From the NCBI GenBank assembly GCA_038496675.1, contig CM076651.1:18605783-18669782 (forward strand): DNA of 64,000 nucleotides, read 5' to 3'. Source of the DNA: Rachycentron canadum (Eukaryota > Chordata > Actinopteri > Carangiformes > Rachycentridae). Position numbers and translations under genes: made by a program. The notes beneath the pieces are model-generated. The model worked only from the letters and a program-made list of their open reading frames with translations, was not told where the DNA came from and ran no database searches. Below, in pieces: positions 1 through 11,300 of the stretch (positions are counted from its first letter, which is position 1; every line of letters starts with the position of its first letter).

Positions 1-339
1 AAAAAGCCAATTTTGTTTTGTTCTCTGTGATTCTGAGATAAGACCTAAAGGTGGCCAGTATGCATTGTGGTGGAGCTGGTTAAGAAATAAAATAAAAAGA
101 GTAAGTAAAGGTCAGTATGATTACAGTGAACAATATATTATTTTAAAATGCACATTTTAAAATGCATTTCTATGCATTTATGTCCAGTCTGCATGATTGA
201 GAAACCTTTTCCCAAAGGATATGTTTGGAGCCTCTTCATCATCCCATTCTTTAATAAGTTACCTGTCATCAGCATCTGTGTGTATCTGTCAGTCCATTCG
301 CAAATAGTCTAGTGTCATTAACAGGGCATTGTAAATTGC

Positions 340-341
<2 letters not shown>

Positions 342-389
<48 letters not shown>
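342..389. repeat. (GT)n microsatellite
   Basis: An uninterrupted GT dinucleotide run of about 48 bases. A CT-rich tract (about 429-470) follows after a short spacer. Open reading frames through it are poly-Cys/Val artefacts. Confidence 0.97.
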
Positions 390-390
<1 letters not shown>

Positions 391-428
391 ATACCACAAA
401 GAAAAATGTAAAGATGTGTCCTCACTCT

Positions 429-660
429 GTCTCTCTCTCTCTCACTCACTCTCTCTCTCTCCCTCTCCCTTCCTCCTGCTCTCACCTCTCCTCATGTTTG
501 GTCACACTGCCCCTCTCAGACAAACATAGCACACAGTACTGGAGGTGAGGCTGTGAGAGGGAGAGAGCAAACACAGAGAGGCAGAGACAGAAAGCAGAAA
601 GAGCACAATAAATCAGACACAGAGAGAGAGAGTGAAGGAGGAAACAAGACAAATCACAGA
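429..660. repeat. CT-rich then GA-rich low-complexity tract
   Basis: A pyrimidine-rich stretch (429-485, mostly CT and CTCC) is followed from about 548 by a purine-rich stretch dominated by GAGA and CAGA. The GA-rich part lies just upstream of the proposed 5' exon of the RhoGEF gene and could be 5' UTR or promoter-proximal sequence; that is inference only. Confidence 0.75.
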
Positions 661-888
661 CTAAGTGCAGTGCAGCTGAGGGCTCAACGAATGCTCATCC
701 AGCTGGCTTAAGGTTGTCCACACTCACTCGACTGTGAACGAGTGTCTGTGCAGAATGGATTTCAGTTTGGTCCAACAGCCTCGGTGCAGGAGCAGCAGCT
801 CTGTAGATGACCATCACTCCTGTTGGATTATTTCAGCGGCTGCTGCTGTTGTGTTGCATGGGAATGACGGCACACGGAAAGGAAGATG
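660..888 (+). other. Proposed 5' exon of the RhoGEF gene, ending in the start codon
   Basis: The first recognisable coding exon of the downstream RhoGEF gene (8392) starts in phase 0, and human KIAA1755 as I remember it needs exactly one more residue, Met, before it. At 886-888 an ATG is followed directly by a GTAATG donor, so joining 888 to 8392 would give M-N-L-D-S-L and match the human N-terminal length without gaps. The ATG has A at -3. Three other kinds of upstream ATG (755, 807, 860/864) are out of frame with it. A competing start is ATG TGG CTG at 8223-8231, followed by GTATGT. The 5' limit of this exon is not determinable from sequence; 660 is a guess. Confidence 0.4.
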
Positions 889-3574
889 GTAATGTGTGAT
901 CTGCTCAATTTGCTTCCACCCTGTTCTGTGTTTGCTTAGAGTGAACAAAGGAGTTTGTCTTTTTTTCTTTCAGTGATTATTTGGAATAGCTGTTGAATCA
1001 TATTTCAACTTTCAGCTTTGTTGATTAAACCTGAACCATAAAAGGGTATGACTTATTACACACTATGTAATAATTGATTACCTTTTTTATTATGTAGTTT
1101 TGACATATTTCTGTCAAATCCTGAGGTCACATGAAACAAACCTGTCAGAGGCTGTTGGATGTCCTATTGAGTTTCTGCCTCATTGAATTCAGCTCATAAT
1201 TTATCATTTTCCTGTAATAAGCCTCTGTGTGAGATGACAGAAAAGGGAGAGGTGCTTCATGAAAGTCTTGGGTAATAACATCCATGGGTTGATATATGGA
1301 TCATCTGAGTAATTCTCATAACTATAAAATTAAAAAATATCAACATATCCAATATTCTCTTGTGTTAAGATTTTCAGATTTTCTTCAGGTTTTAAACTAT
1401 TGGTCAGACAAAAAGACCTCACCTTTTACTAATTTGAGTTTGGAAAAAAAGTCTTAATAATATCTGAAAAGATACACACAATTTCTTTGTAACACATGGA
1501 GGACATGACAGGTACAGCAATGTCTCTTTTTTTAAATAGTCATGCAGAGTCATTTATTTATTATGTGCTGACAAGCAGTCCTTTATGTTGAAACATGCAT
1601 GTACTCTGAGTGTGTAAAACATACAGCATAACTCCCATAGCTGAGACTGGCTCCTGCTCTCTGCCAGAGTGTTTTGACTCAAGGTAAGGGTCTCAGGTTA
1701 CCAAGCATTAAGGCAGATTTCACAAACCAGCCACTGTATCTGGCTCCTTCCTGGATCCCCACTTACTGACATGTGAGTCATTCAGCAGCTAGAACAGATC
1801 TGGTACGAAAGAGAAGCGTCCTACTGCATCAGGGAAGTCACGTTGGAGATCGGTGATGTGTGATTTGTAAATGTGTCTCAGAAAATCAATGTTTTCTTTT
1901 ATTTTGGCCTGTTGAGAAGCTCAGGCTGCAAATCCCGGTGAGGAAATTTCTGAATGGATGTATTTTCTATGATTTGTTACACTTACCTCGGCTGTAGAGA
2001 GGGTGTGCCCTGCTCACACATAAAGTTGATTTTGTTTGGCACTCGCTGACTAGGAGGATGTTAGGTAGGGAGCTGAATTTTAAAATGCCCGCCCAGCACT
2101 CCTGTAGGTTTGATTTGGCAGGACAGTCTGGGTGTGTGTAAGTGTGTGTTTTTCCCACCCTGTTTCCTGCAAATGCACCATGTCGTTGAGACCAGTGTCC
2201 ATTAACCTGACTATTCCTGCTTTAGGAGTGACCTCAATGTTTGGGTATTTGTTCCTGTGTTGACCAGGTTACACAGAGCATCTTTTTTCTCTCAGCAGAA
2301 AGACGTCTTGTCCGCTCCTTGTGATTCAATGGAAAATGCACAACAGTCAGCTCAACAGCCCAGTTTGTAAAACTACAAATCATCACCTCCTCTTTACCTG
2401 AAGCCCTGCTTTACATCGCTTTGGCTGGGGAGCGAGGAACTAACTGCTTTAAGAGTACACAGCAACATTTCTGATGATACTATTACAGTAACTTTGAGTC
2501 ATTGTGTTGAACAAGCTGTTCAAAGTGTTTAACTTGCATGAGTTCAAGTGTTCGTTTTTATTTTCTGAGAAAAACATGCACAGATCATTTCCCTGTTTAG
2601 AATCAGAGCATCTGATCGTCTTTTTCATCTTAGATGTGTGCAGAGCTACAAAAACTTTATATGACTCCTCAGTCCCAATTAGTTTGATCTGTGCCTGCAC
2701 AGTTTTAAAAGATTTAGAGTCATATATTTCATATAAATTTATATTGTTAGGTCCGATTAGCTTGACAGAGCGTTGTTCATCTGTGTTTTTACCTGTTTTT
2801 CCTGTATCCAAGTGATCGTTTCTGGTTGTTTGTTATGAAATCTGCTGGTGTGAGTTACATTAAGCGCAGCTGTGGGCTAATTACAGATGAGACCTATGTG
2901 TCAGTGAAAGCTAAGTCACCCTTTGAGATAATAGCACACCACACACCACGCACTACATACACACACAGAGAGCGGAGATACGTCAACTCACTTATGAGGA
3001 GTTTAATGATGTGCTTAAAGTCTCGGCTCATTCATAATTCCCTGACGTGTTTTTAATGACTTAAACACAGGCCTCGTTGCCTCCTGACTGCTACTTCATA
3101 GCCACCTTCAAACCGTCCTGCTGATCAAGGCTGTCATGATGAGTGTTTGCCTTCCGCAAGCTCCAATTTGCTGATCCCCATGAAGCTACTAAATATACTG
3201 TCTGGCCTTCTTGGTGCCTCAGCGGTCATGTACAGTAGCTCTTCTCAGCCTGCGTTTGTGTCCAACCCCAGATTAATGTGGTTTGTGTCTGCGCTCTGGT
3301 GTCACCGGGTGCGTTGAGGTAGAGACCCACAAGATGCTGCACTCAGAAAAAAGAAAAAAAAAAAGATAAAAAGAAAAGAAAAACTTTTGTGACTTTCTTT
3401 GTACCTTTTAGTCTAAAGGTGCAGCTTTTAGGCTAAAAGGTACCACACCGGCTCTATTAGGTACATCCATTTACTCCAAAAAAGCCTGACAAAAGATGGA
3501 ATTTGGTACTAAAAAAAATCTATTTTCATGCTGCAGATTTGCAGGTTTTAAATAGCAATGAAATTATAAATTAT
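889..3574. other. Non-coding stretch (proposed first intron)
   Basis: AT-rich sequence with only short open frames lacking splice support or domain similarity. An A-rich low-complexity patch lies at about 3344-3385 and a CA-rich patch at about 2936-2965. I see no gene here. If the 5' exon ending at 888 is right, this is the first part of a 7.5 kb intron. Confidence 0.6.
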
Positions 3575-3825
3575 TTACACAACGAGAGGGGTACTCTGAG
3601 AGCACAGACCTCCACCAAGGCCAATGTCAAACAACATGCACCAGACCTCAGTGAAAAAAAAGTCACAGTAAATGAGTTGCATCTGCCTCAGAATTACTTT
3701 GTTCCTCCCTGGTTCATGCTCCGTCCCGCCACCAAGTTCAGTGCAAATCGGTTTAGCACATTCTGCATAATCCTGCTGACAAATAAACAGACACGGGTGA
3801 AAACATAATCTCCTTGAGTTTAAGA
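3575..3825. repeat. Degenerate dispersed repeat, percomorph type
   Basis: The succession CCTCCACCAAGGCCAATG, then CACCAAGTTCAGTGCAAATC, then GCATAATCCTGCTGACAAA with an AAACAGACACGGGTGAAAAC tail and CTCC matches a family I recognise from many perciform genomes, usually ending in 'ACGGGTGAAAACATAACCTCC'. The family class is uncertain to me. The 101-residue open frame across it is a chance product. Confidence 0.6.
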
Positions 3826-6800
3826 TCTGGTACAGTGTGTATTGTCATTTCACTTCTCTATTTCTATAGTGACAATGAAGCAAAATAATAACTAATCATA
3901 AATAAAAGTAATATGAGGATAAAGATAGACAGAAATTATACAAAAGACAAAACAGAAGAAAGACACAACAGTAAAGCTAGTGCCTTTATGATAATGAATA
4001 ATAGTATAATAATTAGAATAATTAGTCATTTCATTATATATGTGGGGGTTTAGCAGTTGAGGGTTGAATATTAAGATTAAGATATAGGTCACAGCATAAG
4101 GGAGTTCTTTAAAAATGTGATGAATAGACACTTCATCACTTTGAAAAAATCTTAAATTTGACAAGCATCTGTTTTAACAGGAAGACTCTTCATCAGTTCA
4201 CATATTGTGTCATGTTCCTGGTCTGAAACTCTGACGTGCTTTATTGATTGTTCTGCAGTTTGTTACTTGCACAGCTTCTGTGTCAGCGCTAATCCGTTAA
4301 CCGCACAATTTAATTTTCCTGCAAACGATGAAATACTAAAGGTGGTCTGTCAAAGTCAGTATTTCTTGGTGAGGTCAAATGTTCAGAGAGAGCTGTTGTC
4401 AGTCAGAAAGTTGTCATTTTCAGTGAGTGGTTCAACAAAGCAGCAGGCTGAAAAGACACAGCCAGGGGGTTGCGACGTACATGTCAGTGACGGAGTCCTT
4501 CCTGCTGAAAAGATCAGAAGCAAAACGTCTCCCTGATCACATTTTTTTTGTATGTTTTTGAGGTTGTGTATAGAGAGTTAAAATTTCACCCTCTGTAGAA
4601 CCTGATGGATTTGAAACAGTGGCCACTGAATTAAAATAACAACTTCTAAAGGATGAAATAGTTCACATTTAAATTTTTTATACAATTGTGTATTTCAGAT
4701 AATTACTGAAATAGTTGCTCAAAACCTTCTCTCTTTTGTTTGACGGCCACATACTGAACAATCCACTAATAGACGAGGTTCAATAGTGTTTTAAATGTCA
4801 GGTGATAATCGAGGGGATAACTTTTCTGTCAGAATATATCAAGCTGAGTCGAGGACACAAACAGTGACTGATGACTGAAAAAACAAATGTTGATCAAAGT
4901 TCCAGATGGATGGATCAGATATTTCCATAACATGCAGATGTTTTAAGAATCAGTAGGGATGAACAGCTCCTTCCGTCATTGCTGTCCTTCAGCATTTCTC
5001 TGTGTGGGCAGCAGCAGCAGCATTTTAAATACTTTGTGTAATCCAGTCAGGAATCTGAGTATCAGCTCAGAGGATAAACCGCAGATGTAAACACAGGAAA
5101 CTGACTCTTTTCATGCTTATTTAGAAGCTGTATCGATGTCTTTAGATGCTTTGAAGTTTGGCCAATTGACATCAGTTGTGCTTATTGTGCTTCACATATT
5201 TCTCAAGCATTTTTCAAGCATATTACTTGTGATGTTACTTCAAAAACTAATGGGATGAACAGAACTTATATCAAATAAAAAAAAAAGGTACAACTTAGTG
5301 AACAATTGTACAGTAGTGGCCATGCAATGTCTGTCCCTCTCAAATCCTGAATTTGGTATTAATTTACTGTCTGACACAATATTGTCATTTTCACTCTTTC
5401 CAATATATAGGTTGTCTACTTTGTTTGTTGTTTGTTGTGGTTTGGTGATTTTTTTTGGAAACTATTATTTATAATGTAACATATTATAATGGGACATTTG
5501 GGGTCACCTGGTGGCCCAGTTATGGGATGTGTATCATTTAAGCACAACTTCCTTTTTTCAAACCAAGCCAGGGACTTTTGCTGCATGTCATCTAAAAACA
5601 GTAATGTCACAGTTCAAGACACTATGCAGAGAGGGAGAAATGTCCCACAGGAGTGTATGAAGTCACCATAACTGCTTGTATTTTTTTATTGTAAAATATT
5701 TTGTTCTTGTCCAGGCAGGAAGCTGCTTGACATCAAAAATGTTCAAAGACTATTTCTGTTTCATAATGACACTTGACAGAGATATTCAAACTGTCTTCAG
5801 CTCCCACACTGGGATATCTTATCCACAGTAATGTGAGCATAGTCATTTATTTCAGGGGCTGAGTGAGAGAGGCCTGGGTGTTTATATCGAGCCGTGTGAA
5901 TCTGCAGCAAGAGTATGCTGGTCTGGCAGAGAGACAGGTCCATACAGGACAGGACCATCCATCACTCATACACCACATACTGGAAACAGACACTTAAATA
6001 AGCACATTAATAAGATAAATAAATACACAGACTGCACAAAGCCTTTATGGTTTTACAGTGCTACATATTACACTTTCAAATCAGTATTTAAATGTATCCT
6101 TGTAACCAGCTGACTCATATTACCAGCAGTGTTAATTACATTTAAATTTCATTCTCATTTTGTAACAACAGGTTTTATCCCCTTGGAATGTTTATTCATC
6201 TACCTTGTATCACCATTGCTGGGAGACCTACCCAGCATCACTGTTTAGTTTCCTTCTTAAGATCACACTTATTTACATTTCTGCTGTTTTCATGCTGCCC
6301 TTTGCTAAATACCATTAACCTAAATATAGAGTCCCTAAGTGGGAAAACACTGAAAGTCACTGACATTATTTAAGTGTCGATGAAGCAGGTGCTTATTGTC
6401 TTCAGGATGGGAAAACAATTAATTTAAAATTCATGAGCTGTGAACTAAAATTTCTCTTGGTACATAATGTGCTTCTGAGCCTGTAACTAGCTCCACTTAT
6501 TTGACAGCCATTCCCACTGCTTCCTTTACTGTCCTGCTCCTCCTTCTCCTCCATGTTATCATGATGACCATCACTGTGTTTTGTCCCAGCAGGGTGTGGC
6601 AGGACTGACCAGAAAGCTCTGAGTCACTGTGTTGTTTCTGGAGCTGTGGGGGCTGCGGACAGGCTGAGAGTCCAGTGTTTTTAGCTATGTAACAGGATAA
6701 GACAGACGGAGGTGGTGATGAGCATTGTTGCTTGGGAGAAAAGTAGGAGATACAGCAACAATAAAAATACAGGGACATAACATAGAAAAGGCAAGAGAAC

Positions 6801-7167
6801 AGAGACAAGCTGACTTGTGTGAGTCTTAAGGCTAAAAGTGCTACATTTTTCCTCTCAAAGGTGCAGAGAAGGAGATTCAAAACAGATAACAAGGATGGAG
6901 AGGCAGCGAGCCAGTATTGGTCTGAAGGGACATAATTCATGAAGCCAACAACACACCCCTCTCTATTTTCATCTCCTATATCCATGTCTTTCTTCACCAC
7001 TGCAACTTTAAGGAAAACCTTGAGTTATGTGGAATGATTTAACAAAATTTCAATGATAAAATTATGAAAATGTGCCTTGAACATCATTTCAAATGAACCG
7101 AGTTGCAGACTTGTGATGACAATGACAATATTCTGTCCCATTCTCCTAGTTGTTTTTATCTAAACTA
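3826..7167. other. Non-coding stretch (proposed first intron, continued)
   Basis: AT-rich DNA without recognisable exons. The longest open frame is 167 residues on the minus strand (6497-7000), with low-complexity, hydrophobic and Ser-rich composition, no domain and no splice support, so it is not called. No RNA gene was recognised. Confidence 0.6.
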
Positions 7168-7252
7168 AGGGAATAGTTGGACATTTTGGGAAATATGTTT
7201 ACTCGCTTTGTGACTGGGAAGCAGAGAAGAGCGATACCACTGATATATTTTT
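7168..7252. repeat. Fragment of a dispersed teleost repeat
   Basis: GGGAATAGTTGGACATTTTG, followed by a GGAAATATGTTTACTCGCTT-like stretch and GAGAAGAGCGATACCACTGA, resembles a repeat common in perciforms that starts 'GGGATAGTTCGACATTTTGGG'. It is probably the end of a non-autonomous transposable element. Identification is from memory. Confidence 0.55.
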
Positions 7253-8391
7253 CCATTTAAATATCAGGCGCTGCCAGAAAGCCAATTACTATAAATGTTG
7301 AACCATGTTCCATGAATTGGCTTCACTGCATCTTTCCCCTATACTGACATTGGTGTAATCACATACAGTTAAAACTGCTAAACACATACCTGGGAAAAAA
7401 GTGGCAGTGGCATTGATGCTATGCGTCGACATTCACACATCACCCTTCCTGATACCATATATCTCCCCCCAGAGACTCCACGCATGTATATATACATTAA
7501 CCCCTGAGGTCTGCATCCGTGGCCTTTTCCGGGCTAAATAAAGCATGGCCTAAAACTGGGTAGCGGGCCATGAGTTCAGGTCAAAGGGAATGTGAAACCA
7601 TAAACCAGGAGGCTAGCTAGCCTCAAGGCCAGCCATCACACACTGTGTTTACTTGGATGTTTGCTGTCAGGCCGGCTGACTATATGTTTAATGATGAGCA
7701 CAGAGTGTGTGTGTTTGTACAGCTATTCTCTCAGCAGGTCAGGAGGTTGAGGACAAGGCCTCTTACTGTAAGACCTCAGTCAGATGAAAGTGATTGCTTC
7801 CAGGTTTCCTAGTGTTGCTGCACATTGCAGAGAAAGTTTGTTTTTTAGTTCTGTAGTTAACAGAAATAATTCTGTTCAGTCACAATTTCAGCAGAGCAGA
7901 CACAATCAATCGAGTCAGTTACCAGAATTTGATTTATTTATAAAGCAAAATATTTGAGACACTTGTTGGTTCTGGCTGCTCAGATGTTAGGATTTACTGC
8001 TTTACTCTGTTTTATAGGATTGTGAAAATGAAAATTAATGAAACTATGATGACAGCCTTCATAATTTTCTATACTAATAAATTAATTGAAAAAACCCCAT
8101 GAACATTAGTTTGAGTCAAAATAAACATTTCTTTCTAAAAGCAAAGTACTTAATTGTAGCTCTTTATCATTTGCTATTTAACTGAGATGTCATACGTTTG
8201 CTGAGCAGCTGACTGTGTGAACATGTGGCTGGTATGTGAAATTACATGGTGACATATTAAGTTAGTGACCAAGGACTAAGTTGTAATTCATGTACTGCTC
8301 ATCTATACACGATACATATTAATATGGCTTATACTAAACTTATGATCAATGATTTTGTAAAACCTCTGCTTTCTCTCTTCTGTGTTTGCAG

Positions 8392-11300
8392 AACCTTGAT
8401 TCTCTGGAGGGCTCGATCCAGAACTTGCTGTCGGTGCTGTATCCGCCCTTTGAGGCCACCGCCCCCACTCTTCTCAGCCAGCTCTTCCAAATCATTGAGA
8501 GTCATTATCAGGGAGACGCCCTGCGGTGCCTGCTGGACTTTCTGGTCCCAGCCAAGCATATCTTAGACACTGTGCAGCAAGCCGCATGTGTAAGTCACTG
8601 CCTTGTCCTCTCCACTGCTGTGCTAAGCTTGTGTGAGAGTCTAAAATACAATGACAAGACAAGACATTTTTGCTGGAGTCAATATTATAGATAAACAGAT
8701 AGAAGATTTTGATATAGTTTGTACTTGTCCCCTTTTAGGCTCCGTACTCCAATGTACTCTTCCTCTGTGAGGGCTGGCCTCTGTGTTTACGTGACCAAGT
8801 TGTCGTCCACCTTGCTCCCATCAACCCGCTGCTACTTCAGCCTGGCGACTTTTATCTCCAGGTGGTACCATTTTGTGACCAATCAGCTCGCATCGTTGTC
8901 TGCAGCCTCCTGGAAGAGGAGGGGCTTAGAGTGGAAGTAGTCGAGGAGACCCCAATCCCTGAAACGTCCTATCCTTGTATATTCAGCTGTGACTGGTTAA
9001 AGGACATCAACCACGGCCGCCATGGAACACCTCTCGGCCACTGCCTGCTTGCCACTGAGCAGGGCGTGGTGAGGTTACCATGGGAACGGGTGGCTGTGCC
9101 TGATTTTGCCGGCATGCCAGAGTGTGCTGGGAGTAGTATGGCTTCTGTTCCTCCTTCGTATCCTCCTTTACCATCTCCGCTTCCTCTTCCTCCACCTCTT
9201 CCTCATTTTTCTGAGAATTCTTCATCCAAGTGTTCATTTCCTGTGTCTCCTACGAAGGAATCTGCACCAAAACAGTGTAATGTGACCATTCAAAATTCAG
9301 TTTTACCATCTTCTTCACATCCTTCTGCCTTCTCTGTGGAGACCAGAATATGTCCAGCAAAGCACGGCATCGCTGTATCGCTCTGCCTGGTGGATACTAG
9401 TGCTGCTTCTTCATCCAGGCTGGTCAGAGTGAAAGAAACTGAAACAGAGCCTAAACCTATAGGCTGGGTCTCACCAAACACATGGGACAGCCGCATTACT
9501 GAGACAGATCCAGACACAGCTACAAAAACTAGCGCTTTTTCAAGCACATGCAGTCCTATAAGTACAAATACGTGCATTGGTGCAGATAAGATTCAGATTG
9601 TTTCTGAAAACATAGGGCAAGATAAACATAAAGTCACGAACCTACATGATACAAGCAGAAGTGGGCCCACAGACCAAGTTGCTGCAGAAGGGGAATATAT
9701 TGATATTCTGCAGGCAACTATGCTTTTTGCTAAAGCTAAGTCAGTAACAGAAGAACAACAGAAATTGGAAGTGCAAAGGCAACCACACGCACAAATCAAA
9801 GTTCAAATGCAGAGATATCCACAGAGACAAGCACAAATGCAGCCACAGCCACAAATAGAGTCATACAGGCAAACACAAAGGCAGGCAAACACACATGTAC
9901 CACCTCAGGCACAGTCACAAGCACATGTGCACTTACCTGCAAAACCACAAACACACAGTCCCTCTAGATCAGAGGCCACTGTATCATTAACGCCCAACAT
10001 GTCCACAGCAGCAGGACCTCAATCTGCTCTCCACCATTCCCAGTCACACCACACTCACCCCGACTACCTTGAAGCCTTCCAGTGTGTTCGCACTGTCTGG
10101 TTCTCAGAGAAGCCCTGTACCCCGTGCATGACAAGGAGACAAGGTGGGAAGGTTTCCAGAGCTCAGGAACTGAGGTGTCGATACAGGGACTCCTACCAGG
10201 CTGCTATACAAAACCCTGTCACCTTTGGACAGGAGAAAGAGAGGGGGAATATGTTAGCTGTACTGGAGGAGGATGGTGATTTCTCAGAGTGTGATGATAG
10301 ACAGAGGCCACCAGGGACTGAAAGTGATGCAGGGTATAATGTTCAAGCAATGTGGTGTGATCCTGGGATCCAAAACCTGTCTCCTTTCTCTGTCAGTGGA
10401 GACATCTGCAAGGAGTCAGGAGAAAAAAACACTGTTCCATATTGGAAACCAGGAGATTTAAACACTGCCCCGTGTATGGAGTACAGGGCTACAAATTCTA
10501 TAAAATATGGTGGGTTATCAGAGCAGGCACCCGAAAAAACCACTGTGCCATTCAGGGAACCAAAATCAGCAGCAGGAATGAGAGTAAACACTAATAAAAA
10601 TTTGTCCAGCTCAAATGATCCTAAGCAGTCAGATGTGATCCCTTCCAAACACTGCGGATTACCATTTAGTTCAAGTGAAATTTCAGGGATGATCATGACC
10701 TTCGAGCCTCGTGAAAGACATCGAAACAGAACCACAGGGATTAGTCCAAACTGCTCTAAGTCTCTTCCACAAAGCAGACAAGAATCCATGTCTGATGGAC
10801 GATGTTCGTCCCTCTCCACAGCGGTGGTGGACACCTCAGAGAAGTGTGAGGTCGTCATTGTTGAAGGTCAAAATGTCAGAAGAAGAGAAAATACTGACTC
10901 ATCTGCAGAGATACCTCAGCTTCATGTGGTCAAATGTAAAAACAGCACAGCCTTTGGACTGGTTTCACCCAAGATCAGCAGGAAAAAGATGGTCGTTCCA
11001 GGTACAGAATAAAGTTGTTCTTGTTACATATAGAATTTGTTCGTTTCATCAGGGTTTAGTTACAGATGAAAATTGGTCCTCAGCAGCTTACCTACAATAA
11101 AACGTTTCCACTTTCTTCAGACGGCGCTCAGCATGGCAGCACGTCCATAACCAGTCGAAATGGCCATCAGACAGAGAACCAGTCACATACAGATCCACCT
11201 CCAGCAGCAGACTCATGGAAGATCTCCCAGCCTGCTTCTGCTCGTCCCAGACCAGACCATCTCCCCCTGGGATCTCCAGACCCCAGAGCCCACCCCCTGT

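Noticed and set aside
807..888. An ORF with a signal-peptide look (MTITPVGLFQRLLLLLCCMG) as first exon of a secreted protein
   Set aside because: It ends in phase 1 at the donor; joining to 8392 gives a stop after three codons, and no other compatible exon with a domain was found before 8392. More likely a uORF or chance.
6497..7000. A 167-residue minus-strand open frame
   Set aside because: No domain, odd composition, no splice or promoter support, in AT-rich DNA upstream of the RhoGEF exons.
10343..10858. A 171-residue minus-strand frame
   Set aside because: Antisense shadow of the large RhoGEF exon; no similarity recognised.
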